From positions 1 to 14,146 of the forward strand of contig DJXE01000056.1 in assembly GCA_002449595.1 (NCBI GenBank): DNA of 14,146 nucleotides. The letters are read 5' to 3'. The translations under genes and the position numbers were made by a program. Positions 6,610 through 12,880 of the stretch are shown here, piece after piece (position 1 is the stretch's first letter; every line of letters begins with the position of its first letter). Below the pieces are notes generated by a model that saw only the letters and a program-made list of their open reading frames with translations, ran no database searches and had not been told where the DNA came from. Source of the stretch: Lachnospiraceae bacterium UBA7012 (GTDB taxonomy: Bacteria; Bacillota; Clostridia; Lachnospirales; Lachnospiraceae).

Positions 6610-7599
6610 TCAGGTTTTTGCTGCTGCCTTTTTGTCCTCTTTCGCCTTCTTCGGCACGTACGGCCTGTGCTGGTAAGCCTCGAGCAGGACCGCGAACAGG
6701 AAGACGAAGCCCTGGACGACCTGCTGCCAGTACTGGTTGACGTTCATCAGGGTCATGCCGTTGGTCAGCATGTTGATCAGGAAGACGCCGCAGAATGCTC
6801 TGAGGACCTTGCCTTCGCCGCCGCCGATCGCGACGCCGCCGATGATGAGGGCTGCCAGGATGTTCATTTCAACTTCGGAGCCTGCCGCCGGCTGGCCGGA
6901 ACCCATGCGGCCGAGCTGGATGCAGCCCGCGATGCCGCAGAGCATGCCGCAGACGATGAACGAAGCGATGCGGATCTCTTTGGTGCGGATACCGGACAGT
7001 CTCGCCGCCTCGTCGTTGGAGCCGGCTGCGAAGAATTTGCGGCCGAGATACGTCTTTGTGAACACGATCGACGCGATAACTGCGACGACCACGAGGACGA
7101 CGACCGGGACCGGGATGATGCCGATGAAGCCCTGGCCGAGCCACTTGGACTCATCCGGGATGCCGTAGATCGGAAGACCGCCGGAGATCAGGTAAGCCGC
7201 GCCGGCGAGGATCGTCTTGACGGCGAGGGAGCCGATCATGGGGTTGATGTTGCCGCGGATGATGACTTCGCCCATCACGAAGCCGATGATCGTGCAGATG
7301 ATGACCGCGAGGATCATGCCGATGATCCAGTTCTGGCCCCAGTTGACGCTCCAGAGAGCGACGAGGACGGTCGTCAGCGACATGAACGAGCCGGTCGCGA
7401 GGTTGATGGAGCCGGTGACCATGCAGAACATCAGGCCGACGCCGCAGACACCCATGATCGCGGACTGTCTCATAATGGTCAGGAAGTTGCTGACCGTGAA
7501 AAAGTTCTTGTTGCCGATCGTGAAGCCGACCGCGAGCAGTGCGATGACGATGACGATCGTGTAGTCTCTGACGAATGTTTTGAGTTTCGAGTTTTCCAT
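6610..7599 (-). CDS. Sugar-type ABC transporter permease (RbsC-like, BPD_transp_2)
   Basis: This 329-residue protein is strongly hydrophobic, with about eight to ten membrane segments. Family landmarks are TGSINLATGSFMSL (62-75), the cytoplasmic coupling loop GSNDEAARLSGI (173-184) and LIIGGVAIGGGEGK in the C-terminal half. Together these mark the ribose/xylose/galactoside-type permease family that works with a double ATPase and a periplasmic-type binding protein. I place the start at 7599 because GGGAGGAG lies just upstream of that ATG; the frame stays open to an ATG at 7629, but that would put the ribosome site inside the gene. The C-terminus is Lys-rich and cytoplasmic. It lies 57 bases after the ATPase gene. 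The transported sugar or polyol cannot be read from the sequence. Confidence 0.93.
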   Translation of the reverse strand: MENSKLKTFVRDYTIVIVIALLAVGFTIGNKNFFTVSNFLTIMRQSAIMGVCGVGLMFCMVTGSINLATGSFMSLTTVLVALWSVNWGQNWIIGMILAVIICTIIGFVMGEVIIRGNINPMIGSLAVKTILAGAAYLISGGLPIYGIPDESKWLGQGFIGIIPVPVVVLVVVAVIASIVFTKTYLGRKFFAAGSNDEAARLSGIRTKEIRIASFIVCGMLCGIAGCIQLGRMGSGQPAAGSEVEMNILAALIIGGVAIGGGEGKVLRAFCGVFLINMLTNGMTLMNVNQYWQQVVQGFVFLFAVLLEAYQHRPYVPKKAKEDKKAAAKT

Positions 7600-7656
7600 T
7601 GCTTTCTCCTCCCTGTCAGGATGATGCATGTGCGATTCGGTGGATCACGGTTTCAT

Positions 7657-9153
7657 TCACAGTGACAGCTCACCGGATGCGTACTGCAGGACCTTCTCCT
7701 GCGAGTACTCTTCCTTCTCCAGCTTGCCGGTGCACTTGCCCTCATACAGCACAAGCATCCGGTCTGTCAGTCCGAGCAGTTCCTCCATCTCGGAGGAGAT
7801 CACGATGATCGCCTTCCCCTGCTCTGCCAGTCTGTTGATCAGCTTGTAGATCTCCTGTTTGGAGCCGACGTCGATGCCTCGCGTGGGCTCGTCCAGGATC
7901 AGGATGTCCGACTCGCTCGCCAGCCACTTGCCGAGGACGACCTTCTGCTGGTTGCCGCCGGAGAGGTTGCTGGTCCGCTGCTTCAGGGACGGCGTCTTGA
8001 TGCTCATGTCGTCGACCTGTTTCTGTACGATCTCCCGCTCTTTCTTCGTGTTGACGAGGAGCATGTGGGAGAGCTTTTTAATAATTGGAAGCGAAATATT
8101 GAAGTCGACGGCCATGTTCTGGAGGACGCCCTGGTTCTTGCGGTCCTCGGAGACGTAGCCCAGTCCGTGCTCGATGGCCTCCATCGAGGACTTGAAGTGG
8201 ACCTTCTGCCCCTTGACGTACAGCTCGCCGGAGACCTGCGGATCCGCGCCGAAGATCGCTCTCGCGAGCTCCGTCCGCCCCGCGCCGACCAGTCCGCCGA
8301 AGCCGAGGATCTCGCCCTCACGAAGCGTGAAGGAGACCGGTCCCACGGTCTCGCCGCAGAAGTCCTTCACTTCCAGGACAACGTCGCCGTAGTGCTTGTC
8401 GCGCTCCGGGAAGCTCTCCTTGAGCTCGCGGCCGACCATGTACTTGATCAGCATGGGCTTGTCGATCTCGTTGATATCCTTGGTAACGACGACCTCGCCG
8501 TCGCGCATGACCGTGACGCGGTCCGAGACTTCGAACAGCTCGTCCAGGCGGTGCGAGATGTAGATGATCGTCATGCCCTGCTCTTTCAGCTCGCGAATGA
8601 TCTTGAAAAGCAGTTCGACTTCATCATCGGTAAGCGGCGCCGTGGGCTCGTCCATGATGAGGAAGCGGGCGTTTCTTGCCAGCGCCTTGGAGATCTCGAC
8701 CAGCTGCTTGTAGCCGACCGTCAGGTCCTTGACCAGCGCGCGGGGGTTTATGTCAACGCCGAGCTTGTCGGTGATCTCTTTCGTCTTTTTGCACATCAGG
8801 GCGTAGTCGCGGAACGGGCCGTCGTTGACCCTGAGGTTCATGAACACGTTCTCCGCGACGGAGAGCGGCGGCGCCTGCGTGAATTCCTGGTAGATCGCAC
8901 CGATGCCGACCTGCAGGGCGATCTCGGGGGTCATCTTGTCATAGGTCACGCCGTCGAACTCGATCGTTCCCGAATCCGGTGCGTGCGCACCTGTAATTGC
9001 CTTGATCAGTGTGGACTTCCCTGCGCCGTTCTCTCCGATCAGCGCGAGGACTTCGCCTTTTCTCACCTCCAGGGAGACGTCCTTCAGGGCGTGTACGCCG
9101 GGAAAGCTTTTCTCGATGTGGGAGAGTCGAAGCAGTACTTCTTGGTTGCTCAT
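7657..9153 (-). CDS. Sugar-type ABC transporter double ATPase (RbsA-like)
   Basis: This 498-residue protein has two fused nucleotide-binding domains, the usual length for RbsA/XylG/MglA-type proteins. Domain 1 has Walker A GENGAGKS (40-47), Q-loop Gln89, a degenerate signature LTVGYKQ (144-150), Walker B FLIMDE (164-169) and switch His201. Domain 2 has a degenerate Walker A, GLVGAGRT, with Arg293 in the lysine position, as is normal for this family. It also has a good signature, NLSGGNQQ (416-423), and Walker B ILILDE. AGGAG nine bases upstream supports the start. It would energise import through the permease at 6610-7599. It lies 229 bases after the binding-protein gene, separated by a strong terminator, so its expression should depend on read-through unless a promoter was missed. 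Confidence 0.95.
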   Translation of the reverse strand: MSNQEVLLRLSHIEKSFPGVHALKDVSLEVRKGEVLALIGENGAGKSTLIKAITGAHAPDSGTIEFDGVTYDKMTPEIALQVGIGAIYQEFTQAPPLSVAENVFMNLRVNDGPFRDYALMCKKTKEITDKLGVDINPRALVKDLTVGYKQLVEISKALARNARFLIMDEPTAPLTDDEVELLFKIIRELKEQGMTIIYISHRLDELFEVSDRVTVMRDGEVVVTKDINEIDKPMLIKYMVGRELKESFPERDKHYGDVVLEVKDFCGETVGPVSFTLREGEILGFGGLVGAGRTELARAIFGADPQVSGELYVKGQKVHFKSSMEAIEHGLGYVSEDRKNQGVLQNMAVDFNISLPIIKKLSHMLLVNTKKEREIVQKQVDDMSIKTPSLKQRTSNLSGGNQQKVVLGKWLASESDILILDEPTRGIDVGSKQEIYKLINRLAEQGKAIIVISSEMEELLGLTDRMLVLYEGKCTGKLEKEEYSQEKVLQYASGELSL

Positions 9154-9265
9154 AGATTGTCGCTCCTATCTTTTTCACCGGAAGCATCAGTGTCTCATAC
9201 CGGAACCGTCTTCTTCCTATCCGCATCCGGTATTCGGATCAGGACCGCCGCGGCGCTGTTTCGGG

Positions 9266-9301
9266 TAAAAAACCGGCGGGGGAAAGTCTCCCCCGCCGGT
9301 T
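9266..9301 (-). terminator. Strong intrinsic terminator between binding-protein and ATPase genes
   Basis: A perfect 12-bp stem, AACCGGCGGGGG (9271-9282) with CCCCCGCCGGTT (9290-9301), encloses a seven-base loop. On the minus strand it runs directly into six Ts. A second small stem (TCCGGC/GCCGGA, 9346-9361) lies just after the binding-protein stop codon. This is a textbook rho-independent terminator placed inside the transporter operon. Confidence 0.92.
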
Positions 9302-9382
9302 GACTTACCAGAAATGGTCTTCACCGATCCAGTTTGTCGTCTTCATCCGGCTGCTGCCGGACCTGTTTCCGTCCCGTCTATA

Positions 9383-10522
9383 TTACTCGGGATCCTTGAT
9401 GTAGTAGTCAGCATACTGATCCAGATCTGCCGGATCGTTGGAAGCCGCATAAGCTGCAACGTTCTCGGGAGTGATGAACCAAAGTCCGCCGTAGTAGTAG
9501 TGCTCTTCCTTGCCCTGTGCCAGGTTGACGGAGATGTCGATGAACTGTGACGCATAGTTGACGAGGCCGGTCAGGACGGTGCCCTTGTAGAGGCTGCCTT
9601 CCTTCTGCATCGCGTTGATCGCGTCGGAAGTAGCGTCGCCTGCGAAGATCGCGACCTTGTCGTTGCCTGCGAATCTGCCGTCAGCGTTGAATGCTTCGAG
9701 GACGCCCAGAGCGCCTGCGTCGTTGATACCGACTACGAGGTTGATCTCTTTGCCGTTCTGCAGCCAGTTCTCACCAGTGGTAACGCCGTTGACGGTGGAG
9801 CCGCCGAGGCCTTCGCCTGCCCACTCGATCTTGCACTTCGCGTTCTCGTTGATCGCATCTACATAGCCGCTCTCGCGGATGACCAGGAAGTCTGCGCTAG
9901 GATAGTTGACGCTGTAGCAGTAGCAGGTCTCATCCTCTGTGAAGTGCTCGTTGATCCAGTTGACGGCATTCATGCCGATGGACCAGCCGTAATCGTAGTT
10001 ATCCCATCCGAAGAATGCATCGCATCCGTCGATCGGCGTGTCATACGCGAAGAACTTGATGCCTGCAGCCTGTGCCTGCTTCATGGAGTCCGTCATCGCC
10101 GCGACAGTGGAGACGTGGCAGATGATGACGTCGACGCCGGCCTGGATGTAGTTCTCGCAAGCGGAGATCTTAGCCGCGTCATCCGCGCAAGGTGTGTTCA
10201 GGAATGTGACGCCGATCTCGTCTGCGTACTTCTGCATCGCTTCGACCTGCATCGCGAAGATCTCGTTGGTCAGAAGACCGGAGACGTAAGCGATCTGGAT
10301 ATCGGAGAGATCCTTCTCTTCGCCAGCCTGCTCAGCCGCTTCCTCGACTGCTGCTTCAGCTTCTTCCTTAACTTCTTCCTCAGCCTCAGCTTCCGCCGGA
10401 GCTGCTTCTTCCTTCTCTTCCGCTGCGGGTGCTGCTGCCGGAGCCGCTGCCGTGGATCCGCACGCTGCCAGTCCCATCACCATGGAACAAGCCAGAAGAA
10501 CTGCCAACAACCTTTTCTTCAT
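9383..10522 (-). CDS. Sugar ABC transporter solute-binding lipoprotein (RbsB-like)
   Basis: This 379-residue lipoprotein has a type II signal peptide, MKKRLLAVLLACSMVMGLAAC, with lipobox LAAC and lipidated Cys21. A very acidic Ala/Glu-rich linker (about 24-70) follows, and then a periplasmic-binding-protein fold starting at IQIAYVSGL. VDVIICHVST, IKFFAYDTP and VGINDAGALGVLEAF are typical of the ribose/galactose-binding (Peripla_BP_4) group. The start at 10522 follows AGGAGG and gives a normal signal peptide; the frame is open upstream for 59 more codons, but this would bury the signal. It would capture the ligand outside the membrane for the ATPase and permease encoded downstream. It has its own promoter and a strong terminator after it. 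Cys residues are unusually frequent for an exported protein. Confidence 0.94.
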   Translation of the reverse strand: MKKRLLAVLLACSMVMGLAACGSTAAAPAAAPAAEEKEEAAPAEAEAEEEVKEEAEAAVEEAAEQAGEEKDLSDIQIAYVSGLLTNEIFAMQVEAMQKYADEIGVTFLNTPCADDAAKISACENYIQAGVDVIICHVSTVAAMTDSMKQAQAAGIKFFAYDTPIDGCDAFFGWDNYDYGWSIGMNAVNWINEHFTEDETCYCYSVNYPSADFLVIRESGYVDAINENAKCKIEWAGEGLGGSTVNGVTTGENWLQNGKEINLVVGINDAGALGVLEAFNADGRFAGNDKVAIFAGDATSDAINAMQKEGSLYKGTVLTGLVNYASQFIDISVNLAQGKEEHYYYGGLWFITPENVAAYAASNDPADLDQYADYYIKDPE

Positions 10523-10729
10523 GTTACGTTTCCTCCTTTTCTTGCCTTCCTTTTTACTTGCCTTCCCTTTGCTTCTGATCTGCCCAGGCTCCCCCGCTGC
10601 TTCTTCTGCCATATCCCCTCCACAGGCTGGCTTCCGGTTCTGCGGTTGTATTCGAGGGAGTCTCGGCTGTTCCGGGTCTCTCTCGCACCTCTTCTCCATT
10701 TAGCAAATCATTTTGTAAAGGTGTTTTGT
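10523..10729 (-). other. Long 5' leader of the binding-protein transcript
   Basis: About 207 bases separate the predicted start site from the lipoprotein ATG. No known riboswitch class is recognisable. The region is purine-rich towards the gene. It is open in frame with the coding sequence from an ATG at 10699, with another ATG at 10612 preceded by GGAGGGGAT. Neither extension carries a signal peptide at its own N-terminus. I read it as untranslated leader, possibly regulatory. Confidence 0.4.
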
Positions 10730-10735
10730 ATAATC

Positions 10736-10764
10736 ATTATATAAATTGATTTCGGTAAAAACAA
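10736..10764 (-). promoter_or_regulatory. Promoter of the transporter/esterase operon
   Basis: On the minus strand TTGTTT (10759-10764), a 17-base spacer and TATAAT (10736-10741) precede the long leader. The surrounding 10700-10870 stretch is markedly AT-rich compared with the genes. A partial copy of the candidate ROK operator (AAAACTGTT on the minus strand, 10778-10786) lies about 50 bases upstream of the start site. Apart from a CGAATTCG palindrome (10787-10794), nothing else is clear in 10787-10889. Confidence 0.65.
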
Positions 10765-10889
10765 TATCGTAATAATCAACAGTTTTTCGAATTCGTTTTT
10801 GGCTAATTTTACCAAGTAGCTTTATAAATCTATTTCACTTAATCCAATCGTGTCTGGTTTAATTGCGCAAAACCGATCCGGCAGCTCAC

Positions 10890-10921
10890 CAAAAAAAGGC
10901 GGCGCCTTGCTGGCGCCGCCT
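10890..10921 (-). terminator. Intrinsic terminator after the mannitol-dehydrogenase-family gene
   Basis: A 10-bp perfect stem, AGGCGGCGCC (10897-10906) with GGCGCCGCCT (10912-10921), has a five-base loop. On the minus strand it runs into seven Ts. It ends the dehydrogenase transcript 16 bases past the stop codon, making that gene a separate unit from the transporter operon. Confidence 0.92.
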
Positions 10922-10936
10922 GCTGCTGCTCATTTC

Positions 10937-12553
10937 TTATGCCGTCAGATATTTCTTTAATGTTGCGCGGACTGCTCCAGGCCCGGCGATCTCTTCCTGG
11001 AACATCTTCTCTACTTTCTCTCCCAGGCCGGCCTCATAGAGATCGATGCCAAAGATATTTGCGTTCGTGAGGATCGGGCGGAGTTTGTCTCCCACTTCTT
11101 CCGGGTGTCCGAGGCGGAAGTTCGACTGCATGTATGCCTGCATCTCTTCGCCCATCGGGTCCGGCGCCAGCTCAAACGGCTCGCCGTTGTCGTCCACAGC
11201 CATCATGTAACGAAGGAAACCCGTGATCGCTAAGGGCTCGGCAACCAGGTTGGCGGCGGTTCCATCCTTTTCTACGTATGCTTTGATCGTCTCACCGAAA
11301 CGAATGCCGACCATCTGCGAGATGTCGGTCGCGATGCGCTGTGAGGTGTCGCCCATGTACTTGTTGGGGAAGCGGTCGTTCATGCACTCGTCGAGGAAAG
11401 CCTTCGGCGAGAGGATGCCCGGATCCGGCACGACCGGCAGGCCCTCCATGTAGCCGATGCGGCGGGCGAGCTCGTGCAGCTCCGGATCGTCCATGCCGTC
11501 CGCGAAGAGGTCATAGCCGAGCATGCAGTCGTAGGTCGTGAGCGCCGTGTGGATCGGGTTCAGGCACACCGTCACCTTCATCCGCTCGGACTTGTTGACC
11601 GTCTCGCGGTCCGTCATGTAGACGCCCGCCTCTTCGAGCGGCGGCCTCCCGTTCGGGAAGTTGTCCTCCACGACGAGGTACTGCGGTCCCTCCGCGTTGA
11701 CGAACGGGGCGATGAAGGTTTTCTTCGAGGTGATGACCGGCTGCATGTTTTCGAGGCCGGCTGCCTCAAGGTCCTCCGCGACCGAGGTGTTCGGCCGGGG
11801 CGTGATCTTGTCGATCATTGTCCAAGGGAAAGCGACGACGCTCTCGTCACTCACGTAGTTCACGAAGTCGTCCGGGACTTTGCCGAGGGCGTTCCACTCC
11901 TTCGCCATCGTCATGACGGAATTTCTCAGGAATTCGCCGTTATGGGAGCGGTTATCCATGGAGACGAGCGCGAGCGGCGCGCCTCCCGCGAGGAATCTCT
12001 CGTAGAGCATCGCTGCGACGACGCCCATCGCGCCGGTCACCTGCGCGGGACCGTTTTCGATGTCGGCGCGCACGAACCCATAGTAGTCACCGTTCTCGTT
12101 GCGGAGAGCATAGCCCTTTTCCGTGATCGTGAATGTCACCATCTGCAGGCTCTGTGCGGTGAAGATCTCTTTCAGCCGGTTCCACTGCGCCTCGTCGGAG
12201 GCCTGTGCTTTCACGGCTTCACTGAAGACGCCGACCACTTTCTTCTCCACTGTGCCGTCGCCGTGCAGGTAGACGCTCAGCGAGAGGTTGTCGTAAGGGC
12301 GGTAGATCCGGTCCACGACGTCATAGTCGAACGTCTCGACGCAGGTGATGCCGCGGTCCATCCTGCCCTCCTCCGCCAGCCGGTCGGCGATGCTGCCGAC
12401 GAAAATGCGGAAAATGTTGCCGATGCCGAAATGCACCCATACCGGAGCCGCGATCGTGCGCTCCGCCAGCGCGTCCACGTCGTACGACGGGAGCCTGATG
12501 CCTGCCTGTTCGAAGGCCTGCCGGTCCCGGATTCCTTCTCTTGTCAGTTTCAT
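10937..12553 (-). CDS. Mannitol-dehydrogenase-family oxidoreductase (fructuronate-reductase/UxuB-like)
   Basis: This 538-residue protein is a polyol-specific long-chain dehydrogenase. The N-terminal NAD(P) motif is HFGIGNIFR (41-49), a GxGxxxR loop. The catalytic signature K-x5-N-x2-H is complete: Lys326, Asn332 and His335 in KVTVCLNPIH. FPWTMIDKITPRP (about 232-244) is the usual family block before the second domain. The family interconverts polyols or aldonates with ketoses, for example D-mannonate with D-fructuronate, or mannitol with fructose. I place the start at 12553 because GGAGG lies six bases before it; an ATG fifteen codons upstream lacks such a site. The gene is divergent from the ROK regulator, with a candidate operator in its 5' region, so it is probably the regulator's direct target. 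The substrate is not determined. Confidence 0.9.
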   Translation of the reverse strand: MKLTREGIRDRQAFEQAGIRLPSYDVDALAERTIAAPVWVHFGIGNIFRIFVGSIADRLAEEGRMDRGITCVETFDYDVVDRIYRPYDNLSLSVYLHGDGTVEKKVVGVFSEAVKAQASDEAQWNRLKEIFTAQSLQMVTFTITEKGYALRNENGDYYGFVRADIENGPAQVTGAMGVVAAMLYERFLAGGAPLALVSMDNRSHNGEFLRNSVMTMAKEWNALGKVPDDFVNYVSDESVVAFPWTMIDKITPRPNTSVAEDLEAAGLENMQPVITSKKTFIAPFVNAEGPQYLVVEDNFPNGRPPLEEAGVYMTDRETVNKSERMKVTVCLNPIHTALTTYDCMLGYDLFADGMDDPELHELARRIGYMEGLPVVPDPGILSPKAFLDECMNDRFPNKYMGDTSQRIATDISQMVGIRFGETIKAYVEKDGTAANLVAEPLAITGFLRYMMAVDDNGEPFELAPDPMGEEMQAYMQSNFRLGHPEEVGDKLRPILTNANIFGIDLYEAGLGEKVEKMFQEEIAGPGAVRATLKKYLTA

Positions 12554-12608
12554 GACTTCCCTCCAATGTTTTGCGGTTGTTACTGCATCCCTTCGCACTT
12601 CATTTAAG

Positions 12609-12621
12609 TAAAACTGTTTTA
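12609..12621. promoter_or_regulatory. Candidate ROK operator 1
   Basis: TAAAACTGTTTTA is a perfect inverted repeat (6+1+6). It lies just downstream of the start site predicted for the mannitol-dehydrogenase-family gene, where a bound repressor would block transcription. The 12-mer TAAAACTGTTTT recurs at 12733-12744. ROK repressors often bind A/T-rich palindromes, so the adjacent ROK protein is the natural candidate. Confidence 0.55.
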
Positions 12622-12631
12622 TTTATTTATT

Positions 12632-12659
12632 ATTATAATCTCTTTTCATTATCATGCAA
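12632..12659 (-). promoter_or_regulatory. Promoter of the mannitol-dehydrogenase-family gene
   Basis: On the minus strand TTGCAT (12654-12659), a 16-base spacer and a perfect TATAAT (12632-12637) would start transcription near 12625, about 70 bases before the ATG. The -35 box is weak. The palindrome at 12609-12621 lies at about +5 to +17. Confidence 0.6.
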
Positions 12660-12671
12660 GTGGTTTATAAT
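12643..12671 (+). promoter_or_regulatory. Possible distal promoter towards the ROK regulator
   Basis: The plus strand has TTTTCA (12643-12648), 17 bases and TATAAT (12666-12671). It overlaps the divergent promoter at 12632-12659, so the two would compete for polymerase. The second palindrome (12733-12745) would lie about 60 bases into this transcript. AT-richness makes chance matches likely. Confidence 0.35.
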
Positions 12672-12677
12672 GAAATC

Positions 12678-12771
12678 AGGAAAGACGACTTTAGGCAGAG
12701 AAATATAAGAGGCATCTGGCAGCGTCTTTTGATAAAACTGTTTTGAAAAATAGACAGTGCCCGTCTTTCCT
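12678..12771. repeat. 10-base inverted repeat flanking operator 2
   Basis: AGGAAAGACG (12678-12687) recurs exactly as its reverse complement CGTCTTTCCT (12762-12771), with 74 bases between. The candidate operator at 12733-12745 lies inside. The arms may be binding sites for a second regulator or may bring the DNA into a loop. As RNA they could pair as a long-range stem. Confidence 0.5.
12733..12745. promoter_or_regulatory. Candidate ROK operator 2
   Basis: TAAAACTGTTTTG shares twelve bases with operator 1 in the same orientation, 124 bases away, and has an AAAAC-T-GTTTT core palindrome. It lies about 50 bases upstream of the TATAAT at 12789-12794. Paired sites at this spacing would suit repression by looping or autoregulation. 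Confidence 0.5.
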
Positions 12772-12788
12772 AAATATAAACGGCAGAT

Positions 12789-12794
12789 TATAAT
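12789..12794 (+). promoter_or_regulatory. Probable proximal -10 box of the ROK gene
   Basis: A perfect TATAAT lies 86 bases before the ATG, but there is no good -35 match at the right distance. A 7-bp inverted repeat (ACCGCTG at 12801-12807, CAGCGGT at 12834-12840) begins at the expected start site and would form a hairpin at the 5' end of the message. Confidence 0.45.
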
Positions 12795-12880
12795 AGATTT
12801 ACCGCTGCGCCGTCACTACCCGCGTTGCACCTTCAGCGGTCAGAGCACAGCTCTATCATAGGGCCTGAGAGGAAAAATAT

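Noticed and set aside
6595..7665. Long plus-strand frame opposite the permease gene, Asp/His-rich
   Set aside because: It is the antisense of a membrane protein. The composition is an artefact of reading hydrophobic codons backwards, and it has no ribosome site or family match.
9177..9231. ACCGGAA repeats (9177-9184, 9199-9206, inverted at 9226-9231) as an operator array
   Set aside because: The units are short, irregularly spaced and GC-rich in a GC-rich genome. Chance is a sufficient explanation.
8065..9303. Long plus-strand frame opposite the ATPase gene
   Set aside because: It is a shadow of the unmistakable double-ATPase coding sequence on the minus strand.
10523..10699. 59-codon N-terminal extension of the binding protein
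   Set aside because: It would place a normal lipoprotein signal peptide about 60 residues inside the protein, and the ATG at 10522 has a good AGGAGG site.
11474..12607. Long plus-strand frame opposite the mannitol-dehydrogenase-family gene
   Set aside because: It is antisense to a gene with complete catalytic motifs. Its own translation has no domain-like features.
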